From NCBI RefSeq assembly GCF_900107795.1, contig NZ_FNRL01000014.1, forward strand, positions 62,001-126,000: a DNA stretch of 64,000 nt, read 5' to 3'. Below, piece by piece: positions 1 through 8,073 of this stretch; position 1 is the first letter of the stretch, and each line of letters starts with the position of its first letter. Position numbers and translations under genes: made by a program. The DNA is from Chitinophaga terrae (ex Kim and Jung 2007) (lineage in GTDB: Bacteria > Bacteroidota > Bacteroidia > Chitinophagales > Chitinophagaceae). The notes below the pieces were generated by a model. The model was given only the letters and a program-made list of their open reading frames with translations. It made no database searches and was not told the origin of the DNA.

Positions 1-644
1 TCTGTTAAAGCGCCTACAGGGCAAACATCAATTACGTTTCCTATGAAATCGTTATCTAAAGACTGTTTGATATAAGTACCTATTTCCGCCGCGTCTCCTC
101 TTCCCAATACGCCATGTTCTCTTTTCTCGGTCAGCTGATCAGCGGTAAACACGCAACGGTAGCAAAGGATGCAACGCGTCATGTGCAATTTGATCTTGTC
201 TCCCAGGTCTACTTTATCAAAAGTTCTGCGTTTAAATTCGTAACGGGTTGCATCGGCGCCGTGCTCATAGCTCAGGTCCTGCAGGTGACATTCGCCCGCC
301 TGGTCGCAGATCGGGCAATCCAGCGGGTGATTAAGCAACAGGAATTCTACTACGCCTTTGCGTGCATCCAATACTTCCGGGGAAGTGATGTTAGCTACTT
401 CCATACCATCCATTACAGTGGTACGGCAACTGGCTACCAGTTTAGGCATCGGGCGTGGATCAGCCTCAGAGCCTTTGGTTACTTTCACCAGGCAGGTACG
501 GCATTTACCGCCGCTGCCTTCCAGTTTGGAATAGTAACACATGGCCGGCGGCACTACCTCTCCCCCAATCAACCGGGCCGCATTCAATATGGTTGTACCG
601 GGTTCCACCTCTACTGAGATGTTATCGATTTTAACCTTAAACAT
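1..644 (-). CDS. nuoG: NADH-quinone oxidoreductase subunit G (partial, C-terminus outside window)
   Basis: This is the N-terminal 214 residues of the large iron-sulfur subunit of the complex I electron-input module. It passes electrons from NuoF towards the membrane arm. A plant-type 2Fe-2S domain has Cys36, Cys48, Cys51 and Cys73. It is followed by the His-liganded 4Fe-4S motif (His106, Cys110, Cys113, Cys119) and a CxxCxxC cluster with a later CPVGALT motif near the window edge. The ATG at 644 directly precedes the 2Fe-2S domain, so the start is secure. The gene is last in a nuoA-to-nuoG order but is separated from nuoF by a repeat-flanked GxxExxY cassette. The remaining domains lie to the left of position 1. 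Confidence 0.96.
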   Translation of the reverse strand, partial: MFKVKIDNISVEVEPGTTILNAARLIGGEVVPPAMCYYSKLEGSGGKCRTCLVKVTKGSEADPRPMPKLVASCRTTVMDGMEVANITSPEVLDARKGVVEFLLLNHPLDCPICDQAGECHLQDLSYEHGADATRYEFKRRTFDKVDLGDKIKLHMTRCILCYRCVFTADQLTEKREHGVLGRGDAAEIGTYIKQSLDNDFIGNVIDVCPVGALT

Positions 645-679
645 TTTTTTATCCTCCGCCATATTATATGTTTTCTTTT

Positions 680-713
680 GCCCGCAAAGCCGCAAAGAAG
701 CAAAGCAGCAAAG
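680..713 (+). repeat. Left arm of GxxExxY cassette
   Basis: Three to four degenerate copies of an 8-nt GCAAAGAA-like unit, inverted relative to 1144-1177 with 5 mismatches in 34 nt. Confidence 0.75.
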
Positions 714-722
714 TTTTATGTT

Positions 723-1100
723 TTATATTTGATTTACTATTCTTTTTATTCCGTCTTTAATAAGCGAAACGTTGAAATTGACCAGTAATCCCAACTTTAT
801 ATTTGTCAGTTTTAAGTAGGTACGTACTTGTTTAAAATGCATATCCTTTAATTCTTCCACTGACTTTATTTCAACGATCACTTTATTGTCTACCAAAAGA
901 TCTGCTCTAAATACCTTTTGAAGAACTGTGTTATCGTATACAACATTAAAAGCTTCCTGTCTTTTAACCTCACGTCCTCTTTTTATAAGCTCATAACTTA
1001 AGAGTTCTTCGTACACTGATTCAAATAACCCAGGTCCAAATTTAACATGTATAGCATAGCAAGCATCAACTATCTCCTTCGAGATAACATTTTCTATCAT
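723..1100 (-). CDS. GxxExxY protein (PD-(D/E)XK nuclease-like)
   Basis: A 125-aa protein with the family signature GPGLFESVYE near residues 22-31. A later RADLLVDNKVIVEIK stretch supplies the Asp and the Glu-x-Lys expected of a PD-(D/E)XK nuclease fold. Members of this family are short, often multicopy in a genome, and have no firmly established biochemical role. The gene is complete and in the same direction as the nuo operon. It is flanked on both sides by the cassette arms, so it is probably cargo or the mobility function of that element and not a complex I component. Its codon use looks more AT-rich than that of its nuo neighbours. Identification is good; catalytic activity is inference. 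Confidence 0.85.
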   Translation of the reverse strand: MIENVISKEIVDACYAIHVKFGPGLFESVYEELLSYELIKRGREVKRQEAFNVVYDNTVLQKVFRADLLVDNKVIVEIKSVEELKDMHFKQVRTYLKLTNIKLGLLVNFNVSLIKDGIKRIVNQI

Positions 1101-1143
1101 GGATGAAATTTTATAAGGTTAACAATATTAGAAAATAAAAAAT

Positions 1144-1177
1144 CTTTGCTTCTTTGCTTCTTTGCCCCTCTGCGTGC
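1144..1177 (-). repeat. Right arm of GxxExxY cassette
   Basis: Inverted partner of 680-713. It contains CTTTGCTTCTTTGC-type units and ends 2 nt before the nuoF stop codon (read on the minus strand, it begins right after the stop). Confidence 0.75.
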
Positions 1178-1179
1178 AA

Positions 1180-2538
1180 TTACGCGCCGGCAGGAACAGG
1201 GATCGGATCCGCGTAATGCGCGATACCGTAATTCCGTTTCTGAGACTCATCCGGGTTCAGCACATGCCACTCGAATTCGTCGCGGAAGTGACGGATAGCA
1301 GCGGCAACTGGCCATGCTGCAGCGTCTCCCAGCGGGCAAATGGTATTTCCTTCGATCTTGCGTTGGATATCCCACAGCAGGTCGATATCACTCATTTTTC
1401 CTTTTCCGTACTCGATATTGTGCAATACTTTTTTCATCCAGCCAGTTCCTTCACGGCAAGGGCTGCATTGGCCGCAGCTTTCGTGGTGATAGAAACGGGC
1501 GAAGGTGAGGGTGTTTCTAACGATACACTGGTCTTCATCCATGACAATAAAACCGCCGGAACCCAGCATTGAACCGGTTGCGAAGCCGCCGTCAGCCAAA
1601 CTTTCGTACGTCATCATACGGGTTTCGCCTTTTGCTGTTTTCAGCAGCAGGTTAGCAGGCAGTACAGGAACGGAAGATCCGCCCGGAATGCAGGCTTTCA
1701 GGCGTTTGTTATTCTTAATACCGCCGCAATATTCGTCAGAGAAAATAAATTCTTCTACAGAGATGTTCATTTCGATCTCGTAGACGCCTGGTTTGTTGAT
1801 GTTACCGCAGGCGGAGATCAGTTTGGTACCGGTAGATTTGCCTGTACCGAATTTAATATATTCATCTCCCCCGATGTTAATGATAGGTACTACGGCAGCC
1901 AGTGTTTCCACGTTGTTAACAACGGTTGGGCATTGCCATAATCCTTTTACTGCAGGGAAAGGAGGTTTAATACGGGGGTTGCCGCGTTTACCTTCCAGCG
2001 ATTCTATCAGCGCGGTTTCTTCTCCGCAGATATAGGCGCCGGCGCCGCGTTGAACGTAAATTTCTAGATCGTAACCGGTTCCGAGGATGTTCTTTCCTAA
2101 CCAGCCTTTATTTTTTGCTTCCGCAATGGCCTGTTCGAGAATTTCAGGAATCCAGGCATATTCACCGCGGATATAGATGTAGCAACTGTTAGCGCCGAGG
2201 GCGAAGCTGGAGATAAGCAGGCCTTCTATCAGCAGGTGAGGGATATGTTCCATCAGGTAGCGGTCTTTGAACGTACCTGGTTCAGATTCGTCGGCATTGC
2301 ATACAAGGTAACGAGGTACGCCTTCCGGTTTGGCAATGAAGCTCCATTTCATACCGGTGGGGAAACCTGCACCACCACGGCCTCTCAGCCCACTTTTCTT
2401 TACTTCATCCAATACGCCGTCAGGGCCGAGCGTTTTAAGCGCTTTTTCAGCGGCAGTATAACCGCCGTTGCTCCGATAGGTATCGTAATAGCGGATACCT
2501 TCGATATGAGCTTTATCTAACAATAATTTTCGTCCCAT
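1180..2538 (-). CDS. nuoF: NADH-quinone oxidoreductase subunit F
   Basis: The 452-aa NADH- and FMN-binding subunit of complex I, where NADH is oxidised. The glycine-rich motif GRGGAGFPTG is at residues 53-62. The 4Fe-4S ligands are Cys355, Cys358, Cys361 and Cys401, the last in CPLGDA. Length is normal for the family. It follows nuoE and a 68-aa membrane protein in the operon, and its stop codon abuts the right arm of the GxxExxY cassette. With nuoE and nuoG present, this organism has the full NADH-input module, which many anaerobic Bacteroidota lack. Confidence 0.97.
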   Translation of the reverse strand: MGRKLLLDKAHIEGIRYYDTYRSNGGYTAAEKALKTLGPDGVLDEVKKSGLRGRGGAGFPTGMKWSFIAKPEGVPRYLVCNADESEPGTFKDRYLMEHIPHLLIEGLLISSFALGANSCYIYIRGEYAWIPEILEQAIAEAKNKGWLGKNILGTGYDLEIYVQRGAGAYICGEETALIESLEGKRGNPRIKPPFPAVKGLWQCPTVVNNVETLAAVVPIINIGGDEYIKFGTGKSTGTKLISACGNINKPGVYEIEMNISVEEFIFSDEYCGGIKNNKRLKACIPGGSSVPVLPANLLLKTAKGETRMMTYESLADGGFATGSMLGSGGFIVMDEDQCIVRNTLTFARFYHHESCGQCSPCREGTGWMKKVLHNIEYGKGKMSDIDLLWDIQRKIEGNTICPLGDAAAWPVAAAIRHFRDEFEWHVLNPDESQKRNYGIAHYADPIPVPAGA

Positions 2539-2604
2539 TTTCTTCCTTATGGTGTATAGCAGCTTGGGAAATCCTTACTACCAACAGATTTTTGTGTATA
2601 TCTT

Positions 2605-2811
2605 TTATGCCTTACTAATGCCGTGCTTAGAGATCCTTTCTGCCAAACGATAGAATAAAACTCCGGCACTCACTCCACAGATAAAGGAAACAAAAGAATT
2701 ATCAATGCGCCACAAAGCGGAGAGTGATCCGATGAGCAGCAAAGCTTCTATTGCCTGAAGCTTATTGCGCTGATACATTCCCTTCAAGCGGGTGAGAATG
2801 TTGAATACCAT
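2605..2811 (-). CDS. Small membrane protein between nuoE and nuoF
   Basis: A 68-aa protein of unknown function. Two hydrophobic segments near residues 17-35 and 40-56 suggest a two-helix membrane hairpin with a basic N-terminus. Its start codon overlaps the nuoE stop by 1 nt (TAATG), so it is probably translationally coupled to nuoE and made as part of the operon. It is not a recognised complex I subunit. It could be an accessory or assembly factor, but only the position suggests that. Confidence 0.7.
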   Translation of the reverse strand: MVFNILTRLKGMYQRNKLQAIEALLLIGSLSALWRIDNSFVSFICGVSAGVLFYRLAERISKHGISKA

Positions 2812-3314
2812 TAGTTAGCGTTTGCTTTAGCCCTGCATTCAGCAATGATCTCATCTACTTTAGCGGGGGTAAGGTGTTCCCTGTAATGCTTGCCTAACTG
2901 CATCATAGGAGCATACCCGCAAGCGCCCAGGCATTCAACTGTTTTCAGGGTAAAGAGTCCATCAGGGGTGGTTTCACCTACTCCTATACCCAGTTTGCTT
3001 TTAATATATTCAATGATCTGATCGGAGCCACTCACCATGCATGGGCCAGTCTGGCATACTTCAAACATGTAAGTACCCACTGGTTTTAAGTTAAACATGC
3101 TATAGAAAGTAGCTACTTCATACACTTCAATAGGTTCCAGTTGCAATAATGAAGCAACATAATCCATCGTTTCAGCGCTTAACCATCCGCCAAACGCCTC
3201 CTGGGCCAGGTGTAACACCGGGATCAGGGCACTTTTCTGCTTTCCCTGGGGATAGCGTGCAACGATTTCTTTTACTTTATTCAGTTTCTCTTCAGAAAAT
3301 TGAACCACAGCCAT
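2811..3314 (-). CDS. nuoE: NADH-quinone oxidoreductase subunit E
   Basis: The 24-kDa type thioredoxin-fold subunit of the complex I NADH module, 167 aa. Its 2Fe-2S cluster ligands are Cys87 and Cys92 (CQTGPC) and Cys128 and Cys132 (CLGAC). Length and cysteine spacing match the family. The stop codon overlaps the start of the downstream 68-aa gene. Confidence 0.96.
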   Translation of the reverse strand: MAVVQFSEEKLNKVKEIVARYPQGKQKSALIPVLHLAQEAFGGWLSAETMDYVASLLQLEPIEVYEVATFYSMFNLKPVGTYMFEVCQTGPCMVSGSDQIIEYIKSKLGIGVGETTPDGLFTLKTVECLGACGYAPMMQLGKHYREHLTPAKVDEIIAECRAKANAN

Positions 3315-3344
3315 TATATTTTAATCAGCTTAAATCTCAAATAA

Positions 3345-4565
3345 TTACGCATCCAGTTCCCCTGCAATCAGGTTCAGGCTACTCATCACAATGATCGCGT
3401 CGCTCAGCATAGCGCCCTGGATCAGTTCAGGGTATGCCTGGTAATAGATAAAGCAAGGGCGACGGAAATGCAGGCGATAAGGGCTACGGCCACCATCGCT
3501 GATCAGGTAAAAGCCTAATTCCCCGTTTGCGCCTTCCACTGCGTTATACACTTCTCCAGGTAAAATATCTGCTTCTCCCATTACTATCTTGAAGTGATAG
3601 ATGAGGGCTTCCATTTTCGTGTATACATCCTTCTTGTCGGGCAGGTAGTATGCCGGAACATCAGCATGGTATACATCGTCTGGCAAGCCTTTCAGCTTTT
3701 CCATGGCCTGGCGGATAATGCTGATACTTTCCCACATTTCTGCGTTCCTTACCTGGAAACGGTCGTAACAGTCGCCGGTGGTACCTACAGGAATGGAGAA
3801 ATCAAAATCTTCGTATGAACAGTAAGGATTGGCTACTCTCAGGTCGTAATCTACTCCTGCTGCCCGCAGGTTAGGACCGGTGAAGCCGTAGCTCATGGCT
3901 CTTTCTGCGCTGATACCGCCAATACCCTGTGTACGTTCCATGAAGATGCGGTTACGGGTAAGGAGGGTTTCAAATTCTTTCAGAACTGCAGGATATTCGT
4001 CGAGGAACCGTTGAATTTTTGCGAAGGCGGCGGGAGTGAAATTCCTTTCAAAACCACCGATCCTGCCGATGTTGGTAGTCAGGCGGGAACCGCAGATCTC
4101 TTCATAGATCTCGTAGATCAGTTCGCGGTAGGTCATCACATACACGAAACCGGTTAATGCGCCGGTATCAACACCCATTACAGAGCTGCAGATCAGGTGA
4201 TCTGCGATCCTGGCCAGTTCCATGATGATCACGCGCAGGTAGTCGACTCTTTTAGGCGTTTCAATACCCAGGAGTTTTTCTACGGTCATCAGCCATCCCA
4301 TGTTGTTGATAGGAGCGGAACAATAGTTAAGACGGTCGGTAAGTGGAGTGATCTGGTAATAAGGGCGGCGTTCTGCGATCTTTTCAAAAGCCCTGTGAAT
4401 ATATCCTACGGTAGGAACTGCGCTGACAATGCGTTCACCGTCGATTTCAAGAATGTTTTGGAATACACCATGGGTGGCCGGGTGGGTAGGACCCAGGTTC
4501 AGTGTTGTTGTATCCTTCTCTAAAGAGCCTTCCGGCAGTTTTACGTGTTGTTTCTGATCTAGCAT
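3345..4565 (-). CDS. nuoD: NADH-quinone oxidoreductase subunit D
   Basis: The 49-kDa subunit, 406 aa, which forms the quinone site together with NuoB. The N-terminal GPTHPATHGV motif is visible near residues 26-35, and the sequence resembles the large subunit of NiFe hydrogenases, from which this family derives. NuoC and NuoD are separate genes here, unlike the fused NuoCD of enterobacteria and some other Bacteroidota. The gene lies 12 nt after nuoC in the operon. Confidence 0.97.
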   Translation of the reverse strand: MLDQKQHVKLPEGSLEKDTTTLNLGPTHPATHGVFQNILEIDGERIVSAVPTVGYIHRAFEKIAERRPYYQITPLTDRLNYCSAPINNMGWLMTVEKLLGIETPKRVDYLRVIIMELARIADHLICSSVMGVDTGALTGFVYVMTYRELIYEIYEEICGSRLTTNIGRIGGFERNFTPAAFAKIQRFLDEYPAVLKEFETLLTRNRIFMERTQGIGGISAERAMSYGFTGPNLRAAGVDYDLRVANPYCSYEDFDFSIPVGTTGDCYDRFQVRNAEMWESISIIRQAMEKLKGLPDDVYHADVPAYYLPDKKDVYTKMEALIYHFKIVMGEADILPGEVYNAVEGANGELGFYLISDGGRSPYRLHFRRPCFIYYQAYPELIQGAMLSDAIIVMSSLNLIAGELDA

Positions 4566-4577
4566 AACCTGGTAGTA

Positions 4578-5093
4578 TTAAAAGGTTCCTCCCCTTCCGA
4601 ACATTTCATCATCTTTATCTATACGGGAACTATCTTCCAGTGGGAATTCCTTTCTCATGGGGAAATAAGTCATTTCATCCACATTCAGCACCCGGATCAG
4701 GTTTGGATGGCCAACGAATTCAATTCCGAAGAAGTCGTATGTTTCACGTTCCATCCAGTTGGCAGATTCGAAAAGTTTTGTAGCAGTAAATACTTTTGGT
4801 GAAGCTACCGGTACAAATACTTTCATTCGCAATCTGATATTATCCTGGAAATTATGCAGGTGATAAACCACTGCTAATTCTTCATTTTTCCTGTCAGGAT
4901 AATGCACCGCAGTAATATCCGTTAAAAAACGAAAACGCAATTCCTCATCATCGAACAGGAATTGCATTACTTTCAGGTTATAATCTTTCTGCGCAGTAAA
5001 AGTTAGAAGTCCGAACGGCTCTTCAAAGCCAGTTAAAACATCTCCAAACTTTTCTGTCAGGCGTTGCTGTATGCGTTCGTTTGTTAAAGACAT
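4578..5093 (-). CDS. nuoC: NADH-quinone oxidoreductase subunit C
   Basis: The 30-kDa peripheral-arm subunit, about 171 aa, with the conserved ESANWMERETYDFFGIEF segment and a C-terminal FPLEDSSR-type motif. Two in-frame ATGs exist (5099 and 5093). I prefer 5093 (MSLTNERI), as the upstream one adds only Met-Leu. The gene sits between nuoB and nuoD with short gaps. Confidence 0.93.
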   Translation of the reverse strand: MSLTNERIQQRLTEKFGDVLTGFEEPFGLLTFTAQKDYNLKVMQFLFDDEELRFRFLTDITAVHYPDRKNEELAVVYHLHNFQDNIRLRMKVFVPVASPKVFTATKLFESANWMERETYDFFGIEFVGHPNLIRVLNVDEMTYFPMRKEFPLEDSSRIDKDDEMFGRGGTF

Positions 5094-5136
5094 TAACAAT
5101 TTGAAATTTACGGTTTACAATTCTCCAATCCCTTTC

Positions 5137-5700
5137 TTACCTGATACCGTAAGACTCCATCAGTTCTTTGTACTTATCGGAGTTGCGGCGTCTGAGACTT
5201 TCATTACCAACCAGTTCCTGGATCTTCATGAAACCGTCGATAATTCCTTCTGGTCTTGGCGGGCATCCTGGCACATAAACATCTACCGGGATCACCTGGT
5301 CTATACCCTGTAATACGGAATAAGTATCGAAAATACCGCCGCTGGAAGCGCAGGCGCCTACGGCCATTACCCAGCGAGGTTCTGCCATTTGCAGGTATAC
5401 CTGGCGGACGACAGGGCCCATTTTCTTGGAAATAGTACCCATTACCATCAGCAGATCGCACTGGCGGGGTGTAAATGCCATACGTTCAGCGCCGAAACGC
5501 GCCAGGTCGTAGGTTGCAGCCATTGTAGCCATGAATTCAATACCACAGCAGGATGTTGCAAAAGGCAAAGGCCAGATAGAATTCTTCCGCGCCAGGCCTA
5601 TCGCTTTATCAAAGTTAGTGGCATAAAATCCTTCACCGGAATATCCCTCTGGGATTTCCACCATTTTCACTTTTGTATTATATTGAACCGGACGAGCCAT
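5137..5700 (-). CDS. nuoB: NADH-quinone oxidoreductase subunit B
   Basis: The 187-aa PSST subunit carrying cluster N2, the final electron donor to quinone. The tandem Cys51-Cys52 pair (CCGIEFMAT), Cys117 and Cys146 (PGCPPRPE) are all present. The C-terminal tail is slightly longer than in enterobacteria. The gene lies directly downstream of nuoA. Confidence 0.97.
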   Translation of the reverse strand: MARPVQYNTKVKMVEIPEGYSGEGFYATNFDKAIGLARKNSIWPLPFATSCCGIEFMATMAATYDLARFGAERMAFTPRQCDLLMVMGTISKKMGPVVRQVYLQMAEPRWVMAVGACASSGGIFDTYSVLQGIDQVIPVDVYVPGCPPRPEGIIDGFMKIQELVGNESLRRRNSDKYKELMESYGIR

Positions 5701-5727
5701 TGGATTAAGTTTAAAGGTTTAAAAAGT

Positions 5728-6123
5728 TTAGTCTTCCCATTTCAATGCACCTTTCTTCAGGATATAGATAAATCCACACAAAAAGAAGCCCACAAACATT
5801 AAAACAGCAACAAATCCTTCAGGTCCCAATTCTCTGAAGTTGACTGCATAAGGGTAGAAAAAGATCACTTCCACATCGAATAACACGAAAAGAATAGCAG
5901 TCAGGAAGTACTTGATAGCGACAGGCTGACGGGCATTACCTCGTTGTTCAATTCCACTTTCGAAGTTGATAAGTTTATCGCTGGTTTTGCGTTTTGGCCC
6001 TAAAAAGTGCGTGGCTAGCATGGTTATCCCCACAAAACCCAGCGCAGCAATTAATTGCAGTACTATAGGGAAATAGCTGAAAGGAGTAGTCGTTGCTGAC
6101 AAAAATACAGTTTCTGTATACAT
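5728..6123 (-). CDS. nuoA: NADH-quinone oxidoreductase subunit A
   Basis: A 131-aa membrane subunit with three hydrophobic helices. It has the conserved FESGIEQRG motif and an acidic residue in the FDVEVIFFYP helix. The open frame extends upstream to 6222, but a good promoter (6156-6186) lies inside that extension and the family starts at the first helix. I therefore place the start at the ATG at 6123. It is the first gene of the nuo operon. Confidence 0.93.
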   Translation of the reverse strand: MYTETVFLSATTTPFSYFPIVLQLIAALGFVGITMLATHFLGPKRKTSDKLINFESGIEQRGNARQPVAIKYFLTAILFVLFDVEVIFFYPYAVNFRELGPEGFVAVLMFVGFFLCGFIYILKKGALKWED

Positions 6124-6155
6124 AAGCTTCCCGATAAAAACATTGTCCGAATGCG

Positions 6156-6186
6156 CAAAAATACTGTAAGTAAACCAAATATCAAA
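6156..6186 (-). promoter_or_regulatory. Promoter of the nuo operon
   Basis: On the minus strand a -33 TTTG (6183-6186) is followed by exactly 19 nt and a -7 TATTTTTG (6156-6163). This matches the Bacteroidota consensus TTTG-N19-TAnnTTTG. Transcription would begin near 6149, giving a leader of about 25 nt to the nuoA ATG. Confidence 0.7.
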
Positions 6187-6232
6187 TCTATTAGAAGTTA
6201 AAATATTATCTTTTTTTACCAACCGGAAACTA

Positions 6233-6262
6233 AAAAACCTCCTGTGCGTACAGGAGGTTTTT
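6233..6262 (-). terminator. Terminator after the TPR gene
   Basis: An 11-13 bp perfect stem (AACCTCCTGT / ACAGGAGGTT) with a 4-nt loop and A/T tracts on both sides. It lies 27 nt past the TPR gene stop, just upstream of the nuo promoter, so it insulates the two operons. Confidence 0.85.
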
Positions 6263-6288
6263 GATGTATTTGTAATACAGTAAATTAC

Positions 6289-8037
6289 CTATTTCTTATT
6301 CTGAGCAGGTTTTGCTGCTGGTTTAGCTGCTTTTTCACGAGCTGCCATGTTTTCGGTGATCTCTTTAACAGTGATGTTAGAAGGATCGATTGCTGCGAGT
6401 TTATCAGCATACAGCTTGATATTCTCTTTATCTTCCTTATAGTAGTAGTACAGCAATTCGTAAGTATACGCAGTTACCAGGGTGTTTTTGCTCGTTTTAG
6501 GATCGTTGCCGGAGATCTCGATGTATTTATCGAAATAAGGCTTAGCCAATCCGTTTTGAGCCTGTTGGTCTTTTGCGTAGTTAGACATACCTCTCCAATA
6601 GTAACCGCTACCCAGGTCTGGTTTAATTTCGATCACTTTAGCGAAAGCTGAATCAGCTTTGGTCAGTAAAGCTTCGTCGGCTGGTTTGGAAGAGATAGCG
6701 CCGTAATAGGTGTACAGCCCTACGTTGTAGTAATCCAGTGCGCTTGGCTGTTCTTTATTCGCGATCATCATATCAATCGCTTTCTGATACCATTCACCTG
6801 CAGCAGCGTATTTCTTGGCATTTTTCAATGCGTCAGCGATCTGGCTGTAAGTTTCAGCATCTTTAGACGTGATAGAGTTAGCGTATTTCTGCAGGTAATC
6901 CAGCGCTTTGTCTGAATATTGCGCCTGGGTGGCAGAATCGCTGGATTTCAAACGCATGTAGATATTACTCAACAGTTTGTAGTCGTTAGAGTCCAGTTTG
7001 CTTTCGCCCACTTTAGCTACATATTCATCCATAGTTTTCTGCGCGTTCAGGGAATCGCCTTTTTGCAGGTAAGCATCCCCAACCAGCAGGTTTAACTTGT
7101 TGGCATAGAACTCATTAGCAGCTGGCAATGCGGCTTTACCTTTAGCGATCGCATCGTCATAGTCTTTCTTAAAGAAAGAGATATAAGCAGCGAGGTATTC
7201 GTTTTTGGTTTTGTCGGCCGGATCAGCTACTTCCATGTATTTCTGGAGGTATTTAGCTGCTTCGTCCCAAGACAGTTGATCTTTCTTAGGAGTGATATAA
7301 AAGTTAAACAGCTCGAAATACGCAGGACCATATTTAGGGTCCATTGTGGTAGCTTTCACATAATCGGCTACTGCTTCAGCTTTCAGGCGGGCGTTATAGT
7401 TCACCAATCCTTGTTTCATTACAGCTTCGGCGTTGTTAGCGTCGAGATCCAAAGCTTTTTCATAGCTGGAAATAGCTTTACCACCGTTTTCACCACCGAG
7501 GAAGCGATAAGCATCACCTAATTCGATATAGTCGGCAGGCGTAGCTGTATACACTTCTTTTTTCTTACGTCCTTCGTTGTTCAGGAGTTTTTCCATTACA
7601 GAAAGCGCGTAAGCACGGTCACCACCTTTCACTTCGGTGTTCGCATCAGCGATTGCGCGGGCAACATCGCCATTGCGGCCTTCAGTAGCAGTGCTGGCAG
7701 CTTCAAATTTTTGTTTTGCGGCTGCAGCATTACCGTTGATCAGATCTATACGGCCCATTGCTACCTGCAGTAATGCAGAATTAGGAACTGACTGTAAGCC
7801 TTTCTGGAAAGTTGCAGTTGCACCTGCCACGTCTTCCAGGGCCAGTTGAGCTATACCGAGATAGTAGTAAGCTTTGTCATCAGTAGGTTTTGCTGCAATC
7901 ACTTTCTCTAAATTCTGTTTGGCAGACAGATATTTACCATAATACAGGTCTTTCACTCCGTCTTCCACAGATTGAGCCATCACACTGCTGGAAGCAGCGC
8001 ACAGCAATGCTACGATTAAACTTTTCCGTTTGTTCAT
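6289..8037 (-). CDS. Secreted tetratricopeptide-repeat protein
   Basis: A 582-aa protein with a signal peptide (about residues 1-21, ending VMAQ) and many TPR motifs from about residue 30 to the C-terminus, for example AYYYLGIAQLALEDV and NAEAVMKQGLVNYNARL. The tail is Lys/Ala/Pro-rich. TPR arrays are protein-interaction scaffolds, and the location should be the periplasm. It follows the PstS-like lipoprotein gene by 36 nt. From memory, a PstS-like protein followed by a TPR protein often trails exbB-exbD-tonB genes in Bacteroidota. Those genes are absent here, so any link to energy transduction is a guess. Confidence 0.88.
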   Translation of the reverse strand: MNKRKSLIVALLCAASSSVMAQSVEDGVKDLYYGKYLSAKQNLEKVIAAKPTDDKAYYYLGIAQLALEDVAGATATFQKGLQSVPNSALLQVAMGRIDLINGNAAAAKQKFEAASTATEGRNGDVARAIADANTEVKGGDRAYALSVMEKLLNNEGRKKKEVYTATPADYIELGDAYRFLGGENGGKAISSYEKALDLDANNAEAVMKQGLVNYNARLKAEAVADYVKATTMDPKYGPAYFELFNFYITPKKDQLSWDEAAKYLQKYMEVADPADKTKNEYLAAYISFFKKDYDDAIAKGKAALPAANEFYANKLNLLVGDAYLQKGDSLNAQKTMDEYVAKVGESKLDSNDYKLLSNIYMRLKSSDSATQAQYSDKALDYLQKYANSITSKDAETYSQIADALKNAKKYAAAGEWYQKAIDMMIANKEQPSALDYYNVGLYTYYGAISSKPADEALLTKADSAFAKVIEIKPDLGSGYYWRGMSNYAKDQQAQNGLAKPYFDKYIEISGNDPKTSKNTLVTAYTYELLYYYYKEDKENIKLYADKLAAIDPSNITVKEITENMAAREKAAKPAAKPAQNKK

Positions 8038-8073
8038 GCAATCTGGTTTTTTAGTTTTAGTTGTGTTTTTTTC

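Larger units (their letters stand above)
680..1177. mobile_element. Repeat-flanked GxxExxY cassette inserted between nuoF and nuoG
   Basis: Two 34-nt imperfect inverted arms (680-713 and 1144-1177, 29 of 34 positions complementary) enclose a single gene for a GxxExxY protein. The arms are built from an 8-nt unit close to GCAAAGAA. The same arm type recurs around gene-less hairpins at 11402-11595 and 63489-63648. The right arm ends 2 nt from the nuoF stop codon. Host flanking genes are intact, so the cassette seems to have entered intergenic space inside the operon. I see no transposase and no clear target-site duplication. That it is mobile is inference from the repeated arms and the odd position inside a core operon. 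Confidence 0.6.
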
